Shown in pieces: positions 42,815 to 54,133 of a DNA stretch of 64,000 nucleotides. Position numbers and translations under genes: made by a program. Source of the DNA: Pyricularia pennisetigena (Eukaryota; Ascomycota; Sordariomycetes; Magnaporthales; Pyriculariaceae); assembly GCF_004337985.1 (NCBI RefSeq), contig NC_043742.1:1908176-1972175 (forward strand), given 5' to 3'. The first letter of the stretch is position 1. The number at the start of each line of letters is the position of its first letter. The notes beneath the pieces were generated by a model. The model made no database searches and had not been told where the DNA came from. It saw only the letters and a list, made by a program, of their open reading frames with translations.

Positions 42815-43341
42815 CTTGGTTATGTAGGTACAATTATTTATGAATTTTAGACAATTTTCTTAACAATTCCCTGGTTGCAGGATGGCTGTGTATTGGGTAT
42901 TTGCACGGAATAAGAAATTCTCCCAGAGTATGGTAATACAATTCAGAATTTTGACGGAGCGTGACATCTACTCAGTGCAGGGAGAAAAATATTCGCGGGA
43001 CAAGGTACACACCAGAAATTTCATTAGTGACTTCTTGTAATCTGATGTCAAGCTCCATTGAGTAAAGAGTGAGCGCCGACCAACTGCGTCTTGCGATCGA
43101 GGAATCCCTGTCTACGAGCCCCCGCATTCCTGCAGTTGAGCGGGCAGCTACAGCTATCGATAATGCCAGGGCGGCGAAAAAAAGTTCGGCGGCGGGAAAA
43201 GTTGACAAGCGACCCTTTCATTCTGGCGCATCAATAAACGGGCAACGATCTTGTACTGGCAAATTCGCGACCAGAACCATATCCACCAACCTTCAGAAAC
43301 AGACTCTCATAACTCGAGCAGAAGGAAAGGCAAAATTCAAA
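42815..43341. promoter_or_regulatory. Divergent intergenic region HIS3 / LOC1-like
   Basis: 527 nt between divergent start codons. From about 43069 the sequence is open in the LOC1 frame but has no in-frame ATG before 43342, so it is treated as leader. No perfect general-amino-acid-control element was found. Confidence 0.45.
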
Positions 43342-44053
43342 ATGGGAATCGCACGCACGAAAACGATAAAAAACAAACACTCGGCCAAGCTAGCCAACCT
43401 CCGGAACAATAAGTCCTCATCCTCGCAGGCAGATGGAGGCAATTTCGTGAGGGCAAAGAAGTCGGGCACGGGGAGCAACAAGCCACCGATCACTTCGCAG
43501 GCCAAAGGACGCCCGTCAATTTCGGACCTCCTTAAGAAGAAAAAGAAGAGAGTGTACACGGAAAAGGAGCTGGGCGTGCCCAAGCTCAACATGATCACTC
43601 CGGTCGGCGTCGAGAAGCCCAAGGGCAAGAAGAAGGGCAAGGTTTTTGTCGACGACCCTGTAAGCTGCTACTTTTTCGTGCTGAGGTCTATAAATCTTTA
43701 TTTGGGGGGGTTTTTTTTTTTATTTTTTTTTTATTTTTTTGGAAAGTACTGACCAGTTGATCTCTCCACAGGAGAGCATAAATACTATCCTTGCGATAGT
43801 GCAGGCGGAGAAGGAGGGTCAGATCGAGTCCAAGATCATGAAGGCGAGGCAGATGGAGGAGATTCGCGAGGCTAGGCGTATAGAGGCCGAAAAGAAGGAG
43901 GCAGAGCGCCAGGCCAAGCTTGAAGATACCAAGAACTCGCTGAGAAAGAAGAGGTCGAGAAACAACAAAACCCAGAATGAGGGAGTGAGCGAACTTGCTG
44001 CTACAGGATCCAAAGCGACTAAGGCAAAGAAGAAGAAGGTTTCTTTTGCCTGA
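43342..44053 (+). CDS. LOC1: Loc1-like 60S ribosome biogenesis protein
   Basis: Small, highly basic nucleolar-type protein resembling Loc1, a 60S assembly factor and RNA-binding protein (in yeast also linked to ASH1 mRNA localisation). Two exons, 43342-43659 and 43772-44053, give 199 aa. The start [16 protein letters not shown] resembles the APTKTIKNK-type start of the family. The core [46 protein letters not shown] precedes a helical second half ([15 protein letters not shown], [22 protein letters not shown], then [12 protein letters not shown]) and a Lys-rich end ([10 protein letters not shown]). The 112-nt intron is dominated by T homopolymers yet has proper donor GTAAGC and acceptor TCCACAG. 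Assignment rests on the pattern above, not on an alignment. Confidence 0.75.
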
Positions 44054-44268
44054 TATTTTCTGCGTTCTTTCTTTTTCGATACCATTGCAAGGCGTTACGG
44101 GAATCTGGGCTATGTTGAGTCGCATTATGAAATCAAGACAGAAAATTTTAACTCGAGAAATGGATGCCGCGTGATGCAGTGAGAGCGATGGAAATCTAAG
44201 TTGACGTCTATATCTAAGCAGTCCTGGTAAGCGGATGGATAGCGGGGTCGCCGCGACGGCTCTGGTGT

Positions 44269-45909
44269 CTAGTCGTCTTTCAGCTGTCGCGGATTTATCC
44301 TCATCCTCCTTCTCATGGGATCAAACCCATGCGCGTCTGGAGCTTTGGGCTCCATGTCCTTGCTAACCTTGGCCTTGTTGAAATTGAGATCAATGTTGGC
44401 AGCCATTTCACGCAAGAAGTTCACCACCTGTGGTTTTGTTAGTACCCACGTACGCCATGGAGAGTAGAAAACTGAGTTTATCTTACAGGGCGGGCATGCC
44501 ATCTGCCACCCCCAAGCTCGAACCACGACAGATGCCCTCCCAATGAGGTGCTGCAGTGGACCGTATAAGGGTTAACTTTGAATTCCTGGTAAGGGACGGC
44601 CTGGTCCACAGCAACCGGGTCGTCGGCGGCGCTGATGGCGAAGTACGGGATCCTGATCGCTAGTATAGAGTCGGAAGAAGATGCATCCCTATAATAAGCG
44701 CTCTCTGTTGGGTATCCCCAGCTCTGGCATCTAATGTTTTGGTTAAAACCCCATTCATCAAGTTCATTATTCGCAAATTGTCGAGGACTTACTGTACAGC
44801 CCTGTCAAACTCGTGCAAATATGTGACTTTCTCGATCACGTCAAAGTCAAGGTTACTGTGCTTCAATAAGCTCTCCTTATGTTTGGCGATGAGCCTTTTG
44901 AGATTGTCTATTTTTTGTCCTTTTGTCAGCACTCAATGTCGAACACGCAAGAAAAGAACATTGTTTCAGAGACTTTGAAACGCCCATAGTAGGTAAGATC
45001 CGTTGCATAATCCACAGGAAGCGCAGTAGGTTCGTAGTGCTCAGATAGATAGGGAATGTTGTTGTGGTGTATCACTTACTTCCCATGACTTTGGAGTAGA
45101 CATTCAGTCCCAGGGCCGAGTTTTGCATAGCCTTGCTGGAGACCTCCAGATCAAAAGGATTGCCAACAGCAATACAAGCCTTGAGCAAACAGCCAGCTCC
45201 TTCTTCACCCACGTACTGTACAAATGGTTAATCTCCGTTCAAAAATACCTGGCTGAAAGTAGAACTTGCTTACGTTGGTGATGATGTTCGCTCCAAGGGA
45301 AAAGCCAATGCCGAATAGAGGCCGGTTGGGATACTTTTCGTGAGCCCATTTCACAACTTGTCGCACGTCCCATGTTGCTCTAGCATTGAACAAGACACCG
45401 CTGGTAATCTCGCTGTTGGCACATCCGCGCGAGTTTACGACGATAACATCCCAATTCGAATCATCCATAATCAGGGGCTGTATCGCCTCTCTTAGGTACA
45501 GCTCGTACGAGCCGCCAGACAAACCGTGCAGGGCGATTAACATGGGCCTACTGTCATCGGAACCCAGCTTGTCAAATTCCTCATCGGTGTAGTAGGCGGT
45601 ACGCGGAGGAAGCTTTGCATCATGCTCCTCGAAGGGATCGACGGCAAAGTCGACGGCAAAGGAGCCAAGGTACGTGGAGTCTGCTTGAAAAACCTTCCGT
45701 TTGTAGTGGACCAAGGGACCCTCGTACTTGACCGACGTCCACATAGTCTGCAGGTGACCATTGAATAGGAGAGGGTTTAGTCGGCAAGGAGGTGTGCTTT
45801 CCTTGCACACATCAGCTAAGGTCTTCTCCTCTCCATCTTTGGTGCGCAAGACTAGAGGAGATGGAGAGTGGCTGAAGCGAGTGGTTGCCAGGCCCAGCCA
45901 GCTCGCCAT
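44269..45909 (-). CDS. EMB8/Eht1-type alpha/beta hydrolase (medium-chain ester synthase/esterase-like)
   Basis: Member of the AB-hydrolase group including yeast Eht1, Eeb1 and YMR210W, which form or cleave medium-chain fatty acid ethyl esters or act as acylglycerol lipases. Five minus-strand exons (45909-45274, 45215-45080, 44907-44793, 44730-44487, 44427-44269; introns 58, 172, 62 and 59 nt) give 429 aa with every junction in frame. PLLFNGHLQTMW is the family signature. The oxyanion region is LIALHGLSGGSYE. The nucleophile elbow GIGFSLGANI places Ser at about 204. NPFDLEVSSKAM and FDRAVQCQSWGYPTESAYYRDASS are typical. Catalytic Asp is likely in ISAADDPVA and His in LGGHLSWFE. ATG 45909 is the first in-frame ATG. 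No signal peptide is seen. Confidence 0.92.
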
Positions 45910-46814
45910 CCTCACAGAAAGACCAAATGGTCGGAGCAGCTTGAGAGTTTATGGAGTGGATGAGGTAGAGAAAAAAAAGAACTCCGAAATCTGTATAAGG
46001 GACAACGACTTCGAGAATAAAGATTATAGGCCAAGACTTTTGACTTGAGAAGTCATGAGAGCTGCATTTGGGATTTGCAGGAACACGGAATCTGAGTTGT
46101 TTATCATGGAATTCGCACCCCGGGGTATGGGCCAAATCGAAACCAAGCGGGCCCTTCTTCAAGACAAGAAACTTTACAGTAGTCTTTGGGCAGGGGATAC
46201 ATCACTGGAGCCCCGATTCGATGGTAATCGACAATTGTACCAGTAAGATGCACGCATTACAGAGATTAACTGCATGATTCTCCATAGCATTTTCTGGGCC
46301 TCGGCACGTTTTCAACTGGCGGAGGATTCTGGACTAGCTTACCACGTTCGTTACCTATTATGTGGTAATAAATGGGCTTGTCGAATGAGAGCAGCTTGTT
46401 TAGGAAAATCAGTACAACAATTGCACGTGGCGGATGGACCAAAGCAAGCTTACACTTTGAAACCAAGCAAGCATGATTACCGCTGACGGAATGGTTTGAT
46501 TACATAATCACAGACAGGGATAGTTTCCTGTCGATCCCTCGTGCCCAGAAAATACAATGCACATCCTTTGACGTATACTCAGTGGGTGGATGCCATTCTT
46601 TCAGCGTGATCGGATCACTTAATGGCAATGAATGTCTGGCCAAGGGCTTGACTACTTTCTCCTCCCACTTTCTTCAAATTGTTGATGCTTCGCTGTCAGC
46701 CGACAACCGCGGAAAAGCGAAAGTTAATCGCCAAACCTACAATGCGTGTCTTTGTACCTTATCCGACAATCGCGTAACCCGAGGGTGGACGCGCCTTCCC
46801 TCCTCGTCGATGCG
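45910..46814. other. Divergent promoter region (hydrolase / MAU2)
   Basis: About 900 nt between divergent genes. It contains one CACGTG box (about 46424). No gene seen; the frames here are short. Confidence 0.4.
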
Positions 46815-49800
46815 ATGGCATACTACCATGGCTCCGGGCCGCCGGCGGGGCAGGCATACAATGGGCAGCCCGGGTCGATGCCTTATAGTGCACAACAGTT
46901 CCAAATGAATGGCCAGAATCCTTACGGGCAGGTGTCTGCCGCTCCTGGAGCGCATCAGAGCTACCAAACCCACCAACCGCACCCTCAATATCCGCCATAT
47001 GCCCAACAGAGTTTCCAGCCGCAGCAATCCCAAGCACACCAACAGCATCAGAGCCAACTCCCGCAACACCAGCCCGGTCATCTACCTTCTTCCCATCAGT
47101 ACCACCAGCAACAATATCACCAGCGACTGCCGCCGTCACAGCAACACCTGGTCGATCCGTCCCCTTTAACCCCTTTGCCCCCGCCGGTCCAATATCCCGC
47201 CAACTCCAACCCAAGCAATCCAGCCTCGACATACGCGAGCTACGATTCCACATTCGGTCAACGCGCGGCCACGAACCAGCTTGCTCAGCAGCAGCCTCAT
47301 CTCTATCACCGAACGTCCCAAATCCCAGCGCCCGTAGCGCACTTCCAGCCGCAACCTCACCGACCGCAAGTACCATCGCCTTTGCAACAGCATCAGCAGC
47401 TACCATCAGTGCCGCAATACGTACAACCGCAACAGTTGCAGCAGTCATCACAACCGCCTGCCGCCACAACCGTTTCTCGTCATGTCAGGCCAGGTGGGGG
47501 TATCACGATCAACATCCCGGAAATGAAGGGTCAGCAGCCCTCTCAGGTTGCAAAAAGCGTCGAGCGCGGCAACATCGCGCCCTCACCGGCGAGCTCGACA
47601 CCAAGGGCTATATCGAAATCGCCCGCAACGTCACATAGGTCACCAGCGCTTTCGAAATCGCCAACTTTGAAAAAGGTGCACATGGGAGGCGTGACCAAGT
47701 CAACAACCGGCTCTAGATCTCCGGCGCCGTCGAGATCGCCCGCGCTTGCCAACTCTCCTGCCGTTGCTAGATCGCCCGCGCCGAGCCTTCAAAAGTCACA
47801 TCTTGCGCTAGAGACAATATTAATACACGTCGCGGAAGAGTGTTTGGGCAAGGCTCAGGCGGCGGCCCCACGACTGGTGAGCTCTTGCTCGGAAGAAGGT
47901 CTTGCCGAATATCACAAGCTGGTTGCAACTGGGCTCACTTGTCTTGACAGAGCCATAGCTTCCGGCAAGCTGAGCGGTCGTGTTGAGGCTAAGGCACGGT
48001 TAAGGTACGCCGGCATCGTGTTGGAAGAGACCGAGGACCTCATGTATGCTGAGACCATGTTGTCACAAGGCATCGCGCTAGCCGAAAAAGTGAGTTGATT
48101 GATACGATCATCTTCTCACTGCAGCATGGACTGACATATTTGGCACAGCGTCTATTTCCTGACTTGAAATACTGCATGCAAGATCTCCTTGTCAAGGTTC
48201 TCAATAGGAGAAACCACAAGGCTGCATTAGTAGCTTTACAAAGACACATTCATGATTGCGATACGTGAGTCACTCCATCCTGCCGTTTTCCAAGACCGAG
48301 ACTAACTGCCATTAGCTATAAACACATGTATTGGTCTTACGCTATGAGACTCGGCAAGATTTCACTGCTTTTCAATTCAACTGCTCCGCAGGACTTGGCA
48401 TCACTCATCGAGACGATCCGAGAGACCACTGCTCTTGCCAGTCGAAGAGGCGATCGTGCAGTTTATGTGTTCTTATCACTTCTCGAAGGGTTGATACATC
48501 TGAAAACTGACAAGACGGATGCGGTTCAGCGCGTCCAAGCTTGCATTGCTCAAGCCTCAAAATTTCAGCTGGAAGATTCGGCACATCTCGCTCAGGTTGA
48601 TTTGCTGAGGTCGATCCTAGACTTGACATGCAGTCTTCGTCAAAAGAGCCCGGATGCATCTCTGAGCAAAATCAAAAGCCTTCAGGACCGCCTCGATGAG
48701 ATCCATAACATTTCTTGGGAATCTTCAGAGTTACTATTGCCTATGAAGAAGGATGGGGCGTCGAAGAATACTATCAGTCCAGACACTGGCGCGATTGTAC
48801 GAATTGGAAACGAACAGCATGATTTCCTAGTCATTAATTTCATGTCAAAACCCGATACTTACGCTCTGTGGTAAGATTTTCTTGCCCTGAAAACCAACAA
48901 GAGGTCTGGCTAACTTTTTCACAGTTATGCACTCACCGGCATTGCAATTATGTATAAAACCACTTTTACGGGCGACAACAACGCCAGCAAAGATACAGAT
49001 ATGAAGAGCCAAGAAGCTTGGAGGGAGGCATTGCGCTCTCTATCCAGGCTGGAAGCCCCTGGCGCACCGGTTGAGAAAAACTGGACCCTCCAGCAATCAA
49101 TGCGACGAGGAAGGTGGCATTCTGAACTGAAGATATACGTCAACATTCTGCTCGGCCTTTCACGGGCATCGCACTGTGAATGGGCTGAAGTTCAGCAGTG
49201 CGTCAACAATATCGACTCGCTGATGGACGAAAAACTGGATCGAAATCTCCAGGATTTGGCCATGTACATGAAGGCCGTTTGCTATCAGGGTCGATGCATG
49301 CTCGATGAGGCCATCGACATTTACTCGCACGAACGGTTCAAAGTTCGCCATCCAACTGGACCTGACGCACAGAGCGTTATCCCGCGGGAACTTTGCATTC
49401 TCTCTGCGTTGAACCGTCTCTGGATCATGCAGGATCCACGCCATAGAGACGAGAACAAAGCAGCAGCTATAACCGAAGATATAAAAGACTTGTGCAGCTC
49501 GCACCCGGATCCGGATCTCAGAACTGTATTCAGCCTCGTCATGGCTTCCATCTCGCACGACCCGCCGCTCAGTATCAACGATGTAAAGAAACACCTCCAG
49601 GGCGCTTTATCATCGTCGCAGATAACCCGGAACATCCAGTGTCTATCAATTGCGCTCAGCATCATGCGTTACCGGCTGTTCGAAGGTGTAGTGGGTGACC
49701 AGGCCCTCAAGAGTGCAAAGGCGGCGGCAGCACAGGCAGACAAGGTCGATAATTTGCTCTGGAGAAGTGTTGCGCAAGGCATGCTCGCCGCTAGCTGCGA

Positions 49801-49921
49801 GATGATGGGTCAACACGGAGAGAGTGCGAGAAGGCGAGCGGAGGCGATCAGGTTCGCCAACGAGGCTGCGGAGAAGAGCGAGGCTGCCAGGGCCGTCGCG
49901 TTGCGAGTGCGGAGTGTCTGA
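46815..49921 (+). CDS. MAU2: Cohesin loader subunit MAU2/Scc4
   Basis: TPR-type partner of Scc2/NIPBL that loads cohesin onto chromatin. Four exons (46815-48089, 48149-48264, 48316-48870, 48925-49921; introns 59, 51 and 54 nt) encode 980 aa. The first about 330 residues are low-complexity: Gln/Pro/His-rich (QQHQSQLPQHQPGHLP and similar), then Ser-Pro repeats (SRSPAPSRSPALANSPA). The helical repeat domain starts about HLALETILIHVAEECLGKA and runs to the end: YHKLVATGLTCLDRAIAS, RLRYAGIVLEETEDLMYAE, FPDLKYCMQDLLVKVL, then YWSYAMRLGKISLLF and SWRE-like helices. The C-terminus shows CEMMGQHGESARRRAEAIRFANEA, a TPR-like motif. The order matches the MAU2/Scc4 (cohesin loading factor) family; the extended N-terminus is a fungal elaboration. 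ATG 46815 is the first in-frame ATG. Confidence 0.9.
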
Positions 49922-50587
49922 ATTTAATCAAACATTTAGGACAAGCATTGATGGGCCGACGGATGTGTTGCTGCTTGTAAAGCGTGATCGGTGTTCTTTG
50001 CATAAGTATTTGCATTTGCATGATGATATAACAAAGCGTGTCCAGATCTACAGATGAAGCGGTGTTTACCTCCAGGTGGAAGTTTGAGATCAGACTTCGA
50101 TATGGTTACCCTGCTGTTTGCGCCTGGCCTTATGTCGTTTATACAAGCCAGGCCTTATTTGTGCCAGGGCCAAGACTGATTGAATTCTTATAGAGGAGGT
50201 CACCTAAGCAAGCTACGTCCCTGCTTGGTATCATATAATCACTTTGTTTGAAGTAGGCGCTGTATTGTACTTTAAGTGTCCACTGTCGTCGCGAGGGTTC
50301 TGGATTACCGCGTAAATATCGCTCCACATTTCGGATCGACAAGGGTCCATATGACGACATACCTGTGCGCTGTGGTCCCTCTCCTGAAGTGTACAAAGGG
50401 TTCATGCTTATCGATAGCTTGTTTGTCCAGCAAATTTTCGACAAGGGTTCAATCCAGTCTACCATGGTCTCTAGACCTCTAGACCGTCGCACGCGTCTAT
50501 GCATTCTTTTTAGCACGGCGCTCACATAAATTTTCTGATCTTCTGTATCATCCTTCGACATTGGCTTTTCGCTTTCATGCAATCATA
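49922..50587. other. Intergenic spacer MAU2 / PET127
   Basis: About 670 nt between co-directional genes. A short minus frame (50139-50582) has no recognisable features. Likely the MAU2 3' end and the PET127 promoter. Confidence 0.4.
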
Positions 50588-53500
50588 ATGTTTCCCTTTC
50601 GAAGCCGAGGGGCCCGGCTTCTTTCGCCTAGTGTACAGTCCCTATTACGAAAAGCCGTTTCGCCCATAGCCCCAGTCCGTACCGCGCGCAGCCGCCTCTA
50701 CTCGTCGTTGCAGAACCATCCACGCTCGGACGAGGTCGAAAAATCCGAGGCGCTCTCTGAAAGTGCTTCGAACCTTGAACCTGGTGAAAATGGCAAGAAA
50801 CCCGCGATACCCCTTCCCAGAGGCGACGAGAGACAGCTCCACGAGGTGATGCAATCCATCAGAGAATGGTGTGTTGAGATGGGATACAACCCTACCGATT
50901 TGAGGCAGTATTCCAATGTCCAAGACGCCATCGATGCTAAAATAGCTTTGGGTCCTTACTTCCAACGTTTCCTCCATTGTTTACGGGATTGCCCTATTGA
51001 TCGGGATTTGGCATTGCAGGTCTTGCGGAACAAGATAGGAAAGCCAAACAATCAGTCCGGGAAGGAGATTGAAATACAACTCAACAAAACTTTGACAGAC
51101 AAGCTCATAAGAAACCTATTACGCCGTATAGCAAGAGATGGTTTGGTCACTCCAACTGAGGTGATGCAACTGCGGGAGGAGCTGAACATAGCGCCCGGCG
51201 CACACGGCATAGCTGGCATTGGAGGAAAACTGATGCCTGATATAGTACACGGCGAGCTCAGACAAGCCTGGGAGTGGTTGCTGCTGAAGCTAGCGGCGAA
51301 TTCGAAGAATAAGGAGTGGCCAAAGGCTGGAACCTCGCCCGATATATGTCGACACGGGCCTTCTCCGGATGCTTCCAACGACGAAGTGCAGCGCTTAACA
51401 AAGGCGCTTGGCGTTCTCAAAGGCGCTATGGGCGCAGACAAAGATGTTGCCACGGCGGCAGCAACCGCCAATTCCAAGAACAGTGCGGTGGTTATGGACT
51501 CGAGTAAGGCGGCGACGCCTAACCAGCCCTTGACAAAGCCAACGGAGGACGGTGGGAGCATCACCAAGAAGGCGCCTGTAAGCCCGCTCCAGCCATCGAA
51601 AACCCTTACTAGGTCGGAAGCTGCGGCGTTTAAAGACCTACAAGGCACCGGGGGCAAGGATGGGCATTCTGACACACCAAGACAGCGGACCGTGGTAAAC
51701 AAGAAAAAAGGAAAGTCCTACAGTATACACTATGTCAAAGCCAACGACTTGGTGCTTAAACCAATAAAAAAGCCACAGCCGCCGGTACCAGGGGTGGAGT
51801 ATGGGTTGGACCGAGTGCTCTTCAACCCGGGAGTCTATCACTTGCAGTGCCCGAGGACGAAGGTATATAATTTTGACCCTTACCTGGCTAAGATCATGCC
51901 TATTGAGGAGTTTGACTTCAGTGCCCTCAAGCGGTACGTGACCTCGTCCAAGGATCAGACACTTATCCAGATGGCTTCGAGTCTCGGCAAGAAATACACG
52001 GGATCTACGTCGAGCATGACGGCGTCCCTAGCCCACTTTCATTACCTCATCTCGGGCTGGCGGCCCATCACCACCAAGAGCCTCACCAGAGAGACGCCGG
52101 TTGAATCCAATAACTTCACCCGGATAATGCGCGGCCCCGCGGCAGCGTTTCTACATTACAAGGATGGCGCCTATGCTATCGACGCGGATAAAGAGTTCGA
52201 CAAGAGTACTATACTGAGCTTGCTCGGCAAGTCTATGGAGAAACTGCTTACCCTACCCAAGGAGGAGTTTGAAAAATATCATCGGGACAGGTCACACCTA
52301 CTTAGCGAGTCCGCGCGTGAAGATCCCGAGGCTTACCACTACACCACGCTGGGTGATTTCTTGATGCGGTCGCAACTTGACGCGCACAATCCCAGGCTGC
52401 CGGGGACCGGGATGTACGACCTCAAGACAAGGGCGGTGCTCTCGATTCGCATGGATGCGACAAACATCAAGACCGGCCTCGGGTACGAAATTCGCCGGCG
52501 CTTCGGCGAGTTCGAGTCATTCGAGCGCGAATACCTCGACATGATCCGATCAGCCTTCCTCAAATACTCGATGCAGGTGCGCATGGGTCGCATGGATGGC
52601 ATCTTTGTCGCCTACCACAACACGCAGCGCATCTTTGGCTTTCAGTACATACCCCTCGAGGAGATGGACTACACGATCCACGGCACGACGGATCGCAAGC
52701 TCGGCGACGACGAATTCAAGCTCAGCGTGACGCTGTTGAACAAGGTCCTGGACAAGGCCACGGCGCGATTCCCTGGCAAGTCTTTGCGTCTACACTTTGA
52801 GACGCGGCAGAGCGAAACCCCTTTCATGTACATCTTTGCCAAGCCCGTGTCCAAGGCGGAAATCGACGAGGTTCAGGAAGCGAACAGAATTGCCGTCGAG
52901 AAGTTTGAGAAGGAGATGTTGGGCTTGGACCCGGTACCGGAGCCAGCGTCGGAAGATGAGGACAGAGTCGCCCAGGACTTGGACCTTGTCAACGAGGATG
53001 AGGAGGACGTCTCCTCTCTGGAGAGTCCCGCGGAGATGGGCCAGGAGATGTGGGCCGACATGATGGACCGCGTCGAAGATGCCATGGAGGACGACGCGCG
53101 AGGGATCGCAACAGTCAGGGAGGCCATCGAGCGTGCTCTGGAGGAGAGTGGGCTGTTGGCCAACCTCTCTCCCGAAAATTCCAAGGTGCAGGTCGACGCG
53201 CTGTTGTCTGCAATCACAAATCCTGACCTCAGAGCTGCAGCGGAGAGTATCCAGACTGTTGCCACCATGGAGGAAGGCGTCATCAGTCCAGATGCCAGTG
53301 GGATTGAGAGTGAGCCTGGCATTCTTCCCGACAGCAAGAACACGGCTATTAACTCCGCCGCAGTCAAGGAAACGGCTGGGTTTTCACTCAAAGACATGGT
53401 CCTCGGACTGGCTGCTCGGGCGCAGACCTCAACCACCGCCGCGGATCTTTCCGAACGGGATTTAGATAACTACGTGACACCGCGCGAAACTTTGCGGATC

Positions 53501-54133
53501 AGGAAGTTCGAGAGGATCCTGTCTGAAATGCTTTCTGGCTCCCAGGAAGCAAGCGGCGATAATGACGCGCCCACCGATATCGAGGCTAAGATGAAGCAGG
53601 CTGACAGTATCAGCAACGCGAAGTCTTCACAGAGCAGCAATGCGGACAGTGACGACAAGGACGGCGGAGAACTGCTCGGGATGGTGCTGACGGCGCGTAA
53701 CATGTTGGGCAGTCAAATGGTTGAGCGGGTAAATGGCAGTCCGAGAAACTGGAGTCTCGCTTACTCTATCGAGGAGATGGATAAGAAGAATGCGGAAAAG
53801 ATATATCAGCAAGTGAAGGACCGACGCCGCGAGACGTTCGAGCCCACGCCGCCCTCGGAGGATGAGCCGAACATCCGCCAAAGGGAGTTTCTCGAGAAGC
53901 TGCGAAAAATCTCGCAAAGCGGCATGAGGTACCGGAAGGAGCAGAATAAGCTGGACAGGAAGAAGCCTGTCTACGTCTTGGGCCAGAAGGAGGGCCTCGA
54001 CTACCGTGAGGTCTTCGGCGAAACGCCCAGTGGCCAAGACAAGGACGGTGTTTACGGCGCGGGTGAGAAGACCGAGGAGGTTGAGCGAGAAGCAGAGGAG
54101 GACGATAGCCGTGGCTTTGTGGATCGGCCTTGA
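50588..54133 (+). CDS. PET127: Mitochondrial RNA-processing protein Pet127
   Basis: Mitochondrial, membrane-associated factor needed for 5'-end processing and turnover of mitochondrial transcripts; the PET127 family has a nuclease-like fold. One exon, 1181 aa from ATG 50588, the first in-frame ATG. Residues 1-40 are Arg/Ser-rich and lack acids (FRSRGARLLSPSVQSLLRK), a mitochondrial presequence. A variable linker follows to about 380. The family core (about 385-800) shows PGVEYGLDRVLFNPGVYHLQ, VYNFDPYLAKIMPIEEFDF, HFHYLISGWRPI, NFTRIMRGPAAAFLHYKDG, YAIDADKEFD, FLMRSQLDAHNPRLPGTGMYDLKTRAVLSIR in shorter blocks, and GYEIRRRFGEFESFEREY. KARFPGKSLRLHFETR-type and FMYIFAKPVS end it. The C-terminal about 370 aa are acidic and disordered, then basic. 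Length is greater than yeast Pet127 (800 aa), as usual in filamentous fungi. Confidence 0.93.
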   Translation: MFPFRSRGARLLSPSVQSLLRKAVSPIAPVRTARSRLYSSLQNHPRSDEVEKSEALSESASNLEPGENGKKPAIPLPRGDERQLHEVMQSIREWCVEMGYNPTDLRQYSNVQDAIDAKIALGPYFQRFLHCLRDCPIDRDLALQVLRNKIGKPNNQSGKEIEIQLNKTLTDKLIRNLLRRIARDGLVTPTEVMQLREELNIAPGAHGIAGIGGKLMPDIVHGELRQAWEWLLLKLAANSKNKEWPKAGTSPDICRHGPSPDASNDEVQRLTKALGVLKGAMGADKDVATAAATANSKNSAVVMDSSKAATPNQPLTKPTEDGGSITKKAPVSPLQPSKTLTRSEAAAFKDLQGTGGKDGHSDTPRQRTVVNKKKGKSYSIHYVKANDLVLKPIKKPQPPVPGVEYGLDRVLFNPGVYHLQCPRTKVYNFDPYLAKIMPIEEFDFSALKRYVTSSKDQTLIQMASSLGKKYTGSTSSMTASLAHFHYLISGWRPITTKSLTRETPVESNNFTRIMRGPAAAFLHYKDGAYAIDADKEFDKSTILSLLGKSMEKLLTLPKEEFEKYHRDRSHLLSESAREDPEAYHYTTLGDFLMRSQLDAHNPRLPGTGMYDLKTRAVLSIRMDATNIKTGLGYEIRRRFGEFESFEREYLDMIRSAFLKYSMQVRMGRMDGIFVAYHNTQRIFGFQYIPLEEMDYTIHGTTDRKLGDDEFKLSVTLLNKVLDKATARFPGKSLRLHFETRQSETPFMYIFAKPVSKAEIDEVQEANRIAVEKFEKEMLGLDPVPEPASEDEDRVAQDLDLVNEDEEDVSSLESPAEMGQEMWADMMDRVEDAMEDDARGIATVREAIERALEESGLLANLSPENSKVQVDALLSAITNPDLRAAAESIQTVATMEEGVISPDASGIESEPGILPDSKNTAINSAAVKETAGFSLKDMVLGLAARAQTSTTAADLSERDLDNYVTPRETLRIRKFERILSEMLSGSQEASGDNDAPTDIEAKMKQADSISNAKSSQSSNADSDDKDGGELLGMVLTARNMLGSQMVERVNGSPRNWSLAYSIEEMDKKNAEKIYQQVKDRRRETFEPTPPSEDEPNIRQREFLEKLRKISQSGMRYRKEQNKLDRKKPVYVLGQKEGLDYREVFGETPSGQDKDGVYGAGEKTEEVEREAEEDDSRGFVDRP

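Noticed and set aside
46759..47469. 236-codon minus-strand frame
   Set aside because: Antisense of the Gln/Pro-rich MAU2 head; complement of CAG-type codons keeps the frame open.
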